Part shown: positions 28,416-37,308 of the stretch, piece after piece
Numbering within the stretch: the stretch's first letter is position 1
Layout: every line of letters begins with the position of its first letter
NCBI GenBank assembly: GCA_027489335.1
Contig: JAIXZX010000014.1
Location: forward strand, 62,001-126,000
Source of the DNA: Caulobacteraceae bacterium
GTDB lineage: Bacteria > Pseudomonadota > Alphaproteobacteria > Caulobacterales > Caulobacteraceae
Reading direction: 5' to 3'
Length of the DNA: 64,000 nt
Position numbers and translations under genes: made by a program
Notes under the pieces: model-generated
The model's database searches: none
What the model was told of the DNA's origin: nothing
What the model saw: only the letters and a program-made list of their open reading frames with translations

Positions 28416-29099
28416 TCAGGGCGTCCAGAGCACCCGCACCGGGGTGCGGGCCTGGGTCAAGAGGGCGGCGACGGGGAGGTCGGCGCCATGGCGCGCTCGC
28501 TCGAGAACCTGCCGTTTTTCCGCCCCGGCGATCAGGATGAGAATGGCCTTGGATTGTAACAACGCCGCCAGGGTCAGGGTGATCCGCGCGATCGGCGGAT
28601 CGCCGATGGGCTGATCGAAGCCCATGCAGAACTGTGCGCCCGTCGGGTCCATGGCGGCGGCCAGCCCCAGGGCGCCCGGGATCAGCGAAGCCACATGGCC
28701 GTCCGGACCCATGCCCAGCAGGGTGAGATCAAAGGGCGCCAGTTCTGCGACCTGGGCTTCCGCCGCCTCGGCGCAGGCCCCCGCGGTGGGCGGCCCGCGC
28801 CACAGGGGGATGAAGCGGGCGGCCCGGGCCTCGCCGGTCAGCAGCCGCGACGTCACCAGCCGCTGATTGGAGGCCTCATGATCTGGGGAGACCAGCCGCT
28901 CGTCCGAGAGCGTGACGTCGACACGACTCCAGTCAAGGGGGCTCTGGCTCAGACGGTCATAGATCAGGCCGGGAGAGCGCCCGCCGGTGGCCACCAGTCG
29001 GCCGCGCTGGCCGGCGGCGATCGGCGCAGACAGGGCCTCGACCACGGCGCCGGCCGCGGCGTCCGCCAGGGCTTCAGGGGTCGCGAAGGTCTCGATCAT
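28416..29099 (-). CDS. pgl: 6-phosphogluconolactonase
   Basis: A 227-residue lactonase (DevB/SOL family) that hydrolyses 6-phosphogluconolactone. [29 protein letters not shown] and [16 protein letters not shown] are the conserved blocks. The ATG at 29099 is preceded by AGAAGAAG; an ATG six codons earlier has no clear site. It is first in the operon, so zwf, often the upstream partner, is absent here. Its promoter must lie in the 149-base divergent gap. Confidence 0.94.
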   Translation of the reverse strand: MIETFATPEALADAAAGAVVEALSAPIAAGQRGRLVATGGRSPGLIYDRLSQSPLDWSRVDVTLSDERLVSPDHEASNQRLVTSRLLTGEARAARFIPLWRGPPTAGACAEAAEAQVAELAPFDLTLLGMGPDGHVASLIPGALGLAAAMDPTGAQFCMGFDQPIGDPPIARITLTLAALLQSKAILILIAGAEKRQVLERARHGADLPVAALLTQARTPVRVLWTP

Positions 29100-29146
29100 G
29101 GCTTCTTCTAGTCCCATCGACGCTTTGACGCAGCCCACCTCTGGGC

Positions 29147-29173
29147 GGAACCTTCGACCCCGTGGCCGGTTCC
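29147..29173. promoter_or_regulatory. Symmetric EcfG (sigma-T)-like promoter element
   Basis: GGAACC (29147-29152), 15 bases, then GGTTCC (29168-29173). Read on either strand this is GGAAC-N16-GGTT, close to the alphaproteobacterial general-stress sigma factor pattern GGAAC-N16/17-CGTT. Plus-strand use would start a transcript about 70 bases before the GT4 gene. Minus-strand use would start about 40 bases before pgl. Confidence 0.5.
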
Positions 29174-29248
29174 TAGGAGTCAGCACGTCGCGGCCACGAC
29201 GCGCCGCCTTCGGCCTTCGCCGTTGGCTCGCCGCCTAGGAGCCGCGTC

Positions 29249-30325
29249 ATGCGCATCGCGCAGGTATCGCCCTTGTACGAAGCCGTACCCCCCCGGTTCT
29301 ATGGCGGGACCGAGCGGGTGGTCGCCCACCTGACGGACGCCCTTGTTGACCTGGGACACGAGGTGACGCTGTTCGCGAGCGCCGAGGCCCGCACCAAGGC
29401 CCGGCTGATCCCAGTCCGTGACGAGGCGATCCGCCTGGACCCCAGCCCTCTGAAATCCGACCTGGCCTCGCATATGAACGCGCTGGCGCAGGTTCGGGAC
29501 CGGGCCGACGAGTTCGATCTGATCCACTTCCACACCGACATGATCCACTTCCCCTTCTTCGGGGACATGGCCCATCGCACCCTCACCACCCTGCACGGCC
29601 GCCTGGACCTGAAGGATCTCGAAGGGGTCTACGACCGGTGGCGGGACTTCCCGCTGGTCTCGATCAGCGACCATCAGCGGCTGCCCCTGCCGGGCGCCAA
29701 TTGGGCTGGCACCGTGCATCACGGGATGGATGAGGAGCTCTATCGCTTTCATCCGGAGCCCGGCGGCTACCTGGCCTTCCTGGGCCGCATCTCGCCGGAA
29801 AAGCGTCCCGACCGGGCCATCGAGATCGCCATCGGCGCAGGCGTGCCCCTGCGGATCGCCGCCAAGGTCGATGCGGCGGACCGGGACTATTACGAGAGCC
29901 GGATCAGGCCCCTGATGGACCATCCCCTGGTGACCTATGTGGGCGAGATCGGCGACGCCGAGAAGTCGGCCTTTCTGGGCGGCGCCCAGGCGCTGCTTTT
30001 TCCCATCGACTGGCCCGAACCCTTCGGCCTGGTGATGATCGAGGCCATGGCCTGCGGCGCACCGGTGATCGCCTATGACTGTGGCTCGGTGCCGGAGGTG
30101 CTGGAGCCAGGGGTGACCGGCATGATCGTCCGCAGCCAGGCCCAGGCCATCGCCGCGGTGGCGGAGACCGCCCGCTACGACCGCGCCGCCATCCGCGCCC
30201 GCTTCGAGGCGCGGTTTTCGGCCCGGGTCATGGCGCAGCGCTATCTCGATCTGCACACGGCCCGCGCGGTGACGCGGAAGCCAGCGCCGACGGCGCCGGA
30301 CCTATCCCTCGCCGCCAGCGCCTGA
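29249..30325 (+). CDS. GT4-family glycosyltransferase
   Basis: A 358-residue retaining glycosyltransferase. The N-terminal MRIAQVSPLYEAVPPRFYGGTERVV gives the GT-B acceptor-domain start. The donor domain has FLGRISPEKRPDRAIEIA and the E-x7-E motif region PEPFGLVMIEAMACGAPVIAY. AGGAG lies 8 bases before the ATG. It is followed directly by a debranching-type glucosidase. The pairing suggests work on an alpha-glucan, trehalose or compatible solute; the true acceptor is unknown. It has no membrane segments. Confidence 0.9.
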   Translation: MRIAQVSPLYEAVPPRFYGGTERVVAHLTDALVDLGHEVTLFASAEARTKARLIPVRDEAIRLDPSPLKSDLASHMNALAQVRDRADEFDLIHFHTDMIHFPFFGDMAHRTLTTLHGRLDLKDLEGVYDRWRDFPLVSISDHQRLPLPGANWAGTVHHGMDEELYRFHPEPGGYLAFLGRISPEKRPDRAIEIAIGAGVPLRIAAKVDAADRDYYESRIRPLMDHPLVTYVGEIGDAEKSAFLGGAQALLFPIDWPEPFGLVMIEAMACGAPVIAYDCGSVPEVLEPGVTGMIVRSQAQAIAAVAETARYDRAAIRARFEARFSARVMAQRYLDLHTARAVTRKPAPTAPDLSLAASA

Positions 30326-32476
30326 GTGACCATGGACGATCTTGCGCCTGACACCCTCACCAGCACCGGTGAAACGGGCGAGGCCCGCTCGCCCAACCAA
30401 CTCTACGCCCTGAAGGACCGGGACACCTTCATGGTCTGTGACGCCTTTGGCGACGTCACCGGCGAGGGCGATGGCCTGTTTCACAACGACACCCGAATTC
30501 TCTCCCGGTTCCGCCTGAAGCTGGGGAGCGCCAAGCCCTCCCTGCTGTCGGCGGCCATCGGCCAGGATAATGTCTTCTTTTCATCCCACGGCGCCAACCA
30601 GGCCCTGCCCTTTCCGGGGGGACCGGTGGGCCCGCCTGGAATCTTGCACGTCCAGCGCCGCCGCTTTCTCTGGGATGAGCGGCTCTATGAGAAGATCAGC
30701 ATCGTCAACTACAGCCGCGACGTGGTGCTGGCGCCGCTGACCCTGGAGTACGGCGCCGACTTCCGGGACATGTTCGAAGTCCGGGGAGCGACCCGGCCCA
30801 GGCGCGGGGTCGTCCGCCCGCCGGTCTGCGACGGCCGCTCGGTCCGGTTCGGCTATGAGGGACTGGACCAGGTGGAGCGGGCCAGCATCATGGCCTTTTC
30901 CGACGCGCCCTGGCGGATCGGCGCCCAGAAGGCTGAGTTCATGTGCAGCCTCAATCCTGAGGGGCATTTCGAACTCTATATCGAGGTCGGGGCTCATGGA
31001 GGGCCGATCCCCAGCCGGGAGCGGTTCGAGGACGCCGCCATCCGCGCCCGCTGGGACATGCGACGGCGCCGCCGGCATGGGGCGCGGCTGCGCAGTTCCG
31101 GGCGGCTGTTCAACGAATGGCTGGACCGCTCGCGGTCGGACATCGCGCTGCTCACCACCCGGCTGGAGACCGGGCCCTATCCCTATGCCGGCATCCCCTG
31201 GTTCTCCACGGCCTTCGGGCGGGACGCCATCATCACCTGCCTGCAGCTGCTCTGGTTTGCCCCTGGCCTGGCCAAGGGGGTGCTGACCTATCTCGCCGCC
31301 CACCAGGCCGAGGAGGTGTCCAGTTTCCGCGACGCCGCGCCCGGCAAGATCATGCACGAGACGCGCAAGGGCGAGATGCCGGCGCTCGGCGAGGTGCCCT
31401 TCGCCCGCTACTACGGGGGCGTCGACACAACGCCGCTCTTCATCGTCCTGGCCGGCGCCTATGCCGAGCGGACCGGCGACTACGAGCTGATCGACGCCCT
31501 CTGGCCAGCGTTGAAGCGCGCCGTCGGCTGGATCGAGCGGTTCGGCGACTCCAATGGCGACGGGCTGATCGACTACGCCCGCGGCGAGACGTCGGGCCTG
31601 TCCAACCAGGGCTGGAAAGACAGCGAGGACTCCGTCTTCCATGCCGACGGGCGGTTCCCCAAGGGGCCGATCGCCCTCATCGAGGTGCAAGGCTACGCCT
31701 TCGCCGCCTTCAAGGCGATGGGAGAGCTGGCCGAGCACCGGGGCGACCTGGAGGCCGCCCACCTTTGGCGCGACCGCGCCGAGCGGCTGCGGATCGCCGT
31801 GGAAGAGCGCTTCTGGATGGCTGACCGGGGGTTCTATGGCATCGCCATCGACGGGGCCGGCGAGCTGTGCGCCGTCGAGGGATCAAACCCGGGCCACCTG
31901 CTGTTTGTCGGCCTGCCAGCGCTGGAGCGGGGCAAGGCTGTGGCCGCGCGTCTGCTGACCGCGGGCTTTTCCACCGGATGGGGCCTGCGGACCCTGGCGG
32001 CGGGCGAAGCGCGCTTCAATCCCATGTCCTATCACAACGGCTCGGTCTGGCCCCACGACACAGCGCTCTGCGTCCAGGGCCTGGCCAACTATGGAGAGCG
32101 GGACGGGGTGGTGCGGCTGATGTCGCACATGTTCGAGACCGCCGCCCATTTCGAGATGCGCCTGCCCGAGCTGTTCTGCGGCTTCCCCCGGGGGGCCGGC
32201 GAGCCGCCCGTGGCCTATCCGGTGGCCTGCCTGCCCCAGGCCTGGGCGGCGGGCGCTGTCTTCATGATGCTGCAGGCCTGTCTCGGCGTGAAGATCGACG
32301 GCGCCGCCCGTCGGGTCGAGATCACCGATCCCCGCCTGCCCATCGGCATCGACCGTCTGCGGGTGGAGGATCTTCGGGTCGGCCCGCACAAGATCAGCCT
32401 CGTCTTCGAGGACGTGGACGGCAAGATCGTGGTGCGCTGGCCGCCGGTGGACGGCGTCGAGGTTGTCGTGCGCTGA
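30326..32476 (+). CDS. Amylo-alpha-1,6-glucosidase-type enzyme
   Basis: A 716-residue enzyme. The N-terminal glycogen-debranching-type domain (PF14742-like) spans about residues 25-220 (LKDRDTFMVCDAFGDV, LFHNDTRILSRFRLKL). A six-hairpin (alpha/alpha)6 barrel follows (GIPWFSTAFGRDAIITCLQLLW, DSNGDGLIDYARG, NQGWKDSEDSV, MSYHNGSVWPHDTAL). Asp/Glu residues in FGRDA and WKDSEDS fit the catalytic clefts of this class. GTG at 30326 directly abuts the GT4 stop; ATG at 30332 is equally possible. It is likely cotranscribed with the GT4 gene. Confidence 0.88.
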   Translation: MTMDDLAPDTLTSTGETGEARSPNQLYALKDRDTFMVCDAFGDVTGEGDGLFHNDTRILSRFRLKLGSAKPSLLSAAIGQDNVFFSSHGANQALPFPGGPVGPPGILHVQRRRFLWDERLYEKISIVNYSRDVVLAPLTLEYGADFRDMFEVRGATRPRRGVVRPPVCDGRSVRFGYEGLDQVERASIMAFSDAPWRIGAQKAEFMCSLNPEGHFELYIEVGAHGGPIPSRERFEDAAIRARWDMRRRRRHGARLRSSGRLFNEWLDRSRSDIALLTTRLETGPYPYAGIPWFSTAFGRDAIITCLQLLWFAPGLAKGVLTYLAAHQAEEVSSFRDAAPGKIMHETRKGEMPALGEVPFARYYGGVDTTPLFIVLAGAYAERTGDYELIDALWPALKRAVGWIERFGDSNGDGLIDYARGETSGLSNQGWKDSEDSVFHADGRFPKGPIALIEVQGYAFAAFKAMGELAEHRGDLEAAHLWRDRAERLRIAVEERFWMADRGFYGIAIDGAGELCAVEGSNPGHLLFVGLPALERGKAVAARLLTAGFSTGWGLRTLAAGEARFNPMSYHNGSVWPHDTALCVQGLANYGERDGVVRLMSHMFETAAHFEMRLPELFCGFPRGAGEPPVAYPVACLPQAWAAGAVFMMLQACLGVKIDGAARRVEITDPRLPIGIDRLRVEDLRVGPHKISLVFEDVDGKIVVRWPPVDGVEVVVR

Positions 32477-32482
32477 ACGCCC

Positions 32483-33901
32483 CTACCGTCGCGGCACGTG
32501 GGCCAGTCGCAGAATATTGGCCGCCCCGGGCGAGCCCATGGGCAGTCCGGCCAGGATCAGAATGCGGCGGCCCGGCGCCGCCAGGCCGAGATCCCGGGCG
32601 ATTTCGGTGGCGATCTTGGCCAGCGACTCAGAATCCGTCGGCTGGGGCACCACTCTCGCCTCCACGCCCCAGGTCAGGGCCAGCCGCCGGGCGACCCCCA
32701 CATGCGGCGTGAGCGCCAGGGCCGGCTGCAGCGGCCGTTCGCGGGCCAGGCGCAGGGCGGTCTGGCCGGTGGTGGTGAAGCTCGCTAGACAGACGATGGA
32801 CGGCCCTTGAGCGGCGCGTCCAGCGGCGGCCACCAGGGCGTCGGCGTCGGCGTCCTCGATGGGATACTCCGCCGCCATCAGCTCGGGCCAGCGGGGGTCG
32901 CGCTCCACCCGGCAGATGATGCGGTCCATGATCGACACCGCCTCCAGCGGGAAATCCCCGGCGGCGGTCTCGGCCGACAGCATGAGGGCGTCGGCGCCCT
33001 CATAGACCGCGCCCGCCACGTCGGAGGCCTCGGCCCTCGTCGGCGTGGGCGCGCTGGTCATGGATTCCAGCATCTGGGTGGCCACGATCACCGGCAGCCC
33101 CCGGGTCCGGCAGGCGCGGATCAGGGATTTCTGGACCACCGGCACGTCCTCGGGCGCCAGCTCCACGCCGAGGTCGCCGCGGGCCACCATCACCCCATCG
33201 CAGAGGTCGAGAATCTCGTCCAGGGCGTCCAGGGCCGCCGGCTTTTCGATCTTGGCCAGCACCGCGGCCCGGCCCTGGACCAGCTGGCGCAGCTCGGCCA
33301 TGTCGGCGGCCCGCTGGACGAAGGACAGCGCCACCCAGTCCACCCCCTGGTCCAGGGCGAAGGCCAGGTCCTTGCGGTCCTTGGGGGTCAGGGCCGGGAT
33401 GGGGATCGGGTGGCCGGGCAGGTTCAGACCCTTGTGGTTGGACAGGGCCTCGCCCACCACCACCTCGGTCTCGGCGAAGTCCTTGCCGTGGCGCACCACC
33501 CGCAGGCGCACCCGGCCGTCATCGATCAGGATGTCGGCGCCGACCTTCACCGCCGCCAGAATCTCCGGATGCGGCGCGCAGACGCGGGTGGCGTCGCCAG
33601 GGGTCGGGTCGAGATCGAGGCGGAAAGCCTGGCCCGGGCGGATGGCCACAGGCCCGTCGGCGAACCGGCCCAGGCGCAGTTTGGGGCCCTGCAGGTCGGC
33701 CAGCACCGCCAGGGGACGGCCCACAGCCGCCTCTGCGCCGCGCACGGTGGCGATGGCCTTGGCGTGATCTTCGTGCGACCCGTGGCTGAAGTTCACCCGG
33801 AAGACGTCTGCGCCCGCCCGGGCCAGGGCCTCCACCTGTTCAGGACTGCGGCTGGCGGGGCCCAAGGTGGCGACGATGCGGGCGCGGCGGGCTCGAATCA
33901 T
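32483..33901 (-). CDS. pyk: Pyruvate kinase
   Basis: A 472-residue enzyme that converts phosphoenolpyruvate and ADP to pyruvate and ATP. IVATLGPASRSPEQ, FRVNFSHGS, the active-site block AKIEKPAALDALDEIL with DGVMVARGDLGVEL, and VATQMLESM are all present. The C-terminal regulatory domain is complete. GGGGAA precedes the ATG at 33901. It lies antisense between two carbohydrate enzymes, only 6 bases from the glucosidase stop. Confidence 0.97.
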   Translation of the reverse strand: MIRARRARIVATLGPASRSPEQVEALARAGADVFRVNFSHGSHEDHAKAIATVRGAEAAVGRPLAVLADLQGPKLRLGRFADGPVAIRPGQAFRLDLDPTPGDATRVCAPHPEILAAVKVGADILIDDGRVRLRVVRHGKDFAETEVVVGEALSNHKGLNLPGHPIPIPALTPKDRKDLAFALDQGVDWVALSFVQRAADMAELRQLVQGRAAVLAKIEKPAALDALDEILDLCDGVMVARGDLGVELAPEDVPVVQKSLIRACRTRGLPVIVATQMLESMTSAPTPTRAEASDVAGAVYEGADALMLSAETAAGDFPLEAVSIMDRIICRVERDPRWPELMAAEYPIEDADADALVAAAGRAAQGPSIVCLASFTTTGQTALRLARERPLQPALALTPHVGVARRLALTWGVEARVVPQPTDSESLAKIATEIARDLGLAAPGRRILILAGLPMGSPGAANILRLAHVPRR

Positions 33902-34023
33902 GGGTTCCCCGTTTGGCTGCGGGCCCCGCAAGGGGCCAAGATGGCGGCGAGTCGCGAAGCACAGCCTGGATACATGCTTAGCAAACGGCGTTAAGGCGCC
34001 GTCGAGAAAAAGGACGCCGAGAC

Positions 34024-34059
34024 ATGCGACACAACACCAGCGAGGCCCTGGCCCTGTGA
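34024..34059 (+). CDS. Possible 11-residue leader peptide before GH15 gene
   Basis: ATG-to-TGA frame encoding MRHNTSEALAL, preceded by AAAAAGGA at good spacing. Its stop overlaps the GTG of the GH15 gene as GTGA, while that GTG has only a weak site of its own. It may deliver ribosomes by coupling. A 6-bp stem (ACGGCG/CGCCGT) lies just upstream at about 33986-34002. No conservation evidence is available. Confidence 0.35.
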   Translation: MRHNTSEALAL

Positions 34060-35852
34060 TTCAGACCCTGGACCTGTTTCCCATCGGCAACTGCTCGGCC
34101 AGCGCCCTGATCGACCGGCAGGGCCGCTTCGTCTGGGGCTGCGTGCCCCGGGTGGATGGCGACCCCTTCTTTTCAGCCCTGCTCAGCGACCGGGACCCGG
34201 CCGACGCCGACGTCCATGGCCTGTGGGACATTCAGGCCGAGGGTCTGGCCCAGACCCGGCAGGCCTATCTGCGCAACACGCCCATTGTGCGCACCGAGCT
34301 GACCAACAAGGACGGGGAGAGCCTGGAGATCCTCGACTTCGCCCCCCGCTACCGGCAGTTCGGGCGGATCTACCGGCCCATGGCCATGATCCGGCTGATC
34401 CGGCCGATCAGCGGCGCCCCGCGCATCCGCATCCGCATGCGGCCCAGCGTCAACTGGGGCCAGGCGCCCGCCCGCCAGACCACCGGCTCCAACCACATCC
34501 GCTATGTGGGCGGGCCGACCACCATGCGGCTGACCACCAACGCGCCGGTCAGCCACATCACCGAGGAGCGTCTTTTCCGCCTGGAAGAGCCCATCGCCAT
34601 GTTCCTCGGCCCCGACGAGGGGTTCGACGCCGATGTCATGGCCACCACCACCCGGATGCTGACCGAGACCACCCACTACTGGCGCGAATGGGTGCGCACC
34701 CTGTCGGTGCCGCTGGAGTGGCAGGAGGCGGTGATCCGCTCGGCCATCACGCTCAAGCTCTGCGCCTATGAGGAGACTGGGGCCATTGTCGCGGCCCTGA
34801 CCACCTCCATCCCCGAACATGCCGAGTCCGGGCGCAACTGGGACTACCGCTACTGCTGGCTGCGGGACGCCTATTACGTGGTCCAGGCCCTGACGCGACT
34901 GGGCGCCGCCGACATGCTGGAGAACTATCTCTCCTACCTGCGCAACCTGGTGGCCGAGGCCGGCGGGGGACATGTGCAGCCGGTCTATGGGGTAGGGCTG
35001 GAGCCGGGCCTGACCGAGAAGATCGCCACCGCCCTACCAGGCTATCGCGGCATGGGGCCGGTGCGTATCGGCAACCAGGCCCATGAGCATCTGCAGCACG
35101 ACGTTTATGGCCAGATCATCCTGTCCACCGTCCAGGCCTTCTTCGACGAGCGCCTGCTGCGTCAGGCCACGGTGGAGGATTTCCGAGCGCTCGAGCCCGT
35201 GGGCGAGCGGGCCTATGAGGTTTACGCCACGCCCGACGCCAGCCTGTGGGAGTTCCGGGGCCGCGAGGCGATCCACACCTATTCGGCGGTGATGTGCTGG
35301 GCGGCCTGCGACCGGCTGGGCAACGCGGCGGTGCAGCTCGGCCTTCTGGAGCGGGCGGCCCTGTGGAACGCCCGGGCCGATGAGATGCGCAAGGTCATCG
35401 AGGACCGCGCCTATAACGAGGCGCTCGGCCGCTACGCCGCCACCTTCGATGGGGACGAGCTGGACGCCAGCCTCTTGCAGCTGGTGGACGTGCGCTTCAC
35501 CCCGGCCAGCGACCCGAAGATGGCCGCCACCATCGCCGCCGTGGAGACCGGCCTGAGGCGCGGGCCCTACATGCTGCGCTACGCGCTGCCCGACGACTTC
35601 GGCGAGCCCAAGACGGCCTTCAACATCTGCACCTTCTGGCTCATCGAGGCCCTGCACCTCTGTGGCCGCAGCCAGGAGGCCCGGGAGCTGTTCGAGGAGA
35701 TGCTGACGAGGCGCACGGCCGCAGGGCTCTTGTCGGAGGACATCTCCTTCGACGGGGATGAGCTATGGGGCAACTATCCCCAGACCTATTCCCTGGTCGG
35801 GCTGATCAACTGCGCGACGCTTCTGTCCAAGCCCTGGGCGGCGGTGCGCTAA
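34056..35852 (+). CDS. Glycoside hydrolase family 15 protein
   Basis: A 598-residue glucoamylase/trehalase-like enzyme. After an N-terminal beta domain (IQTLDLFPIGNCSASALIDR, WGCVPRVDGDPFFSALL), the (alpha/alpha)6 catalytic domain carries ESGRNWDYRYCWLRDAYYV, a hallmark of bacterial GH15. The acidic residues near WLRDA and in FDGDELWGNYPQTYS fit substrate binding and catalysis. Intracellular (no signal peptide). Start taken as GTG at 34056, coupled to a short upstream frame. Trehalose or maltosides are plausible substrates. It completes a GT4, debranching enzyme and GH15 set interrupted by pyk. Confidence 0.88.
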   Translation: MIQTLDLFPIGNCSASALIDRQGRFVWGCVPRVDGDPFFSALLSDRDPADADVHGLWDIQAEGLAQTRQAYLRNTPIVRTELTNKDGESLEILDFAPRYRQFGRIYRPMAMIRLIRPISGAPRIRIRMRPSVNWGQAPARQTTGSNHIRYVGGPTTMRLTTNAPVSHITEERLFRLEEPIAMFLGPDEGFDADVMATTTRMLTETTHYWREWVRTLSVPLEWQEAVIRSAITLKLCAYEETGAIVAALTTSIPEHAESGRNWDYRYCWLRDAYYVVQALTRLGAADMLENYLSYLRNLVAEAGGGHVQPVYGVGLEPGLTEKIATALPGYRGMGPVRIGNQAHEHLQHDVYGQIILSTVQAFFDERLLRQATVEDFRALEPVGERAYEVYATPDASLWEFRGREAIHTYSAVMCWAACDRLGNAAVQLGLLERAALWNARADEMRKVIEDRAYNEALGRYAATFDGDELDASLLQLVDVRFTPASDPKMAATIAAVETGLRRGPYMLRYALPDDFGEPKTAFNICTFWLIEALHLCGRSQEARELFEEMLTRRTAAGLLSEDISFDGDELWGNYPQTYSLVGLINCATLLSKPWAAVR

Positions 35853-35859
35853 AGTCGCC

Positions 35860-37308
35860 TCACCCCGCGGGCGGTGGAGTGAAACCGCGGACGTTCTCGT
35901 CGATGGCCTGAGCCAGGGAGAGCAGCCGCGCGTCGGTCCCATGGCCGCCGATCAGCTGGGCGCCCACCGGCAGGCCGTCGGCGGCGATCCCGGCTGGCAC
36001 GGTGGTCGCCGGCAGCAGGCAGGCGGTCGCCAGCGCGATCCAGCCCAGCATGGTGATGTAGGGCGCGCCGCCCCCGTCGGAGAACTTCAGCCGCCGGGAC
36101 GGGAAGGAGCCGTGGCTGTGGGGGAAGGCCGTGCCGGGCGCGATGGGGGCGAGGATGGCGTCATAGCCCTCGAACACCGCCTCCATCTCCCGGCGCAGGC
36201 GCGCGCGGATGGCGTCGGCCGCCAGCCAGTCCCGGTGGCGGGCGGTATAGGCCATCACCGTGCCGGCCCAGGAGAAGGGGCCAGCCCCGCGCGCCCTCGC
36301 AAACCGGGCGGCCGGGCGCATCAGCTCCATGCGGCGGATCTGGCTGGCCGGCATGTCGGCGCCGATGATCGACCCCAGCAGCAGCAGGTAGGACTCCAGC
36401 AGGGTCTCCACATCCACCGGCGGGGAGATCACCTCGACCTGGGCGCCGGCGGCGGCCAGCTCCACGCCGTAGGCCTCCAGCACGGCCCGGACCTGCGGAT
36501 CGAGCGGCAGGCCCGGCGCGTCCAGCCACAGGCCGATGCGCGCCTTGGTCAAATCGGCCGGGGGCGCCTTGGGCGAAACCCCGCCGTCTGCGATCACCGA
36601 CAGCAGGAGCCGCAGGTCCCGGGCCGAGCGGGCCATGGGGCCAATGACGTTCAGGTCCGGCTCCTGCCAGGAGCCTGGCCTCGGCGGCACATGGCCATGC
36701 TGAGGCGTCAGCGCCCAGGTGGGCTTGTGCGAGAACACCCCGCAGAAATGGGCCGGCACGCGCAGGGACCCGCCGATGTCCGAGCCGATCTCCAGGGCCG
36801 TGACCCCGGCCGCCAGGGCCGCGGCCGCCCCGCCGGACGATCCGCCAGGCGTGCGGCTCACGTCCCAGGGATTGTTGCTGGTCCCGTATAGGGAATTGAA
36901 GCTCTGCCAGTCCCCGGCCATGACCGGCACATTGGTCTTGCCCCAGATCACCGCGCCGGCCCGCCGCGCTTGGGCCACCACGGCGGCGTCCTCGGCCTGA
37001 CGGCGGCGGAACACTTCCAGCCCGGACGAGGCCGGCATGCCGCTGACGTCCAGGGTGTCCTTGATGGTCATGGGCAGGCCGGCCAGCGGCCCCAGCGCCC
37101 CGCCCCGGGCACGGATATCGTCAATCGCCTTGGCCCGCTCCAGGGCCCGCTCCAGATCGGCGGCGACCACGGCGTTCAGCCGCCGGTGGGTCTGTTCGTG
37201 CCGGGCCAGGGTGAGCTTCAGAAGCTCCACGGCGGTGACCCGGCCGGACGCCAGGAGCGCCAGCTGGCCCGAGGCGTCGAGGCTGAGCAGGTCGAGATCG
37301 CCGCTCAC
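35860..37308 (-). CDS. Amidase (amidase-signature family)
   Basis: A 482-residue hydrolase. The Ser-cisSer-Lys triad is visible as Lys83 (MTIKDT), Ser158 (TPGGSSGGAA) and Ser181 (GSDIGGSLR). The active site is complete. Substrate is unknown; members cleave amides, ureides or act in GatA-like reactions. The start is GTG at 37308, and the GTGA overlaps the dapB stop, so it is coupled to dapB on the minus strand. Confidence 0.9.
   Translation of the reverse strand: MSGDLDLLSLDASGQLALLASGRVTAVELLKLTLARHEQTHRRLNAVVAADLERALERAKAIDDIRARGGALGPLAGLPMTIKDTLDVSGMPASSGLEVFRRRQAEDAAVVAQARRAGAVIWGKTNVPVMAGDWQSFNSLYGTSNNPWDVSRTPGGSSGGAAAALAAGVTALEIGSDIGGSLRVPAHFCGVFSHKPTWALTPQHGHVPPRPGSWQEPDLNVIGPMARSARDLRLLLSVIADGGVSPKAPPADLTKARIGLWLDAPGLPLDPQVRAVLEAYGVELAAAGAQVEVISPPVDVETLLESYLLLLGSIIGADMPASQIRRMELMRPAARFARARGAGPFSWAGTVMAYTARHRDWLAADAIRARLRREMEAVFEGYDAILAPIAPGTAFPHSHGSFPSRRLKFSDGGGAPYITMLGWIALATACLLPATTVPAGIAADGLPVGAQLIGGHGTDARLLSLAQAIDENVRGFTPPPAG

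Noticed and set aside
26828..28540. A 570-codon plus-strand frame
   Set aside because: Antisense shadow of edd and the end of pgl, with no recognisable domain.
34056..35852. GH15 frame extended upstream to 33867
   Set aside because: The extra residues overlap the pyk start and leader on the other strand and are Arg/Pro/His-rich without family similarity.
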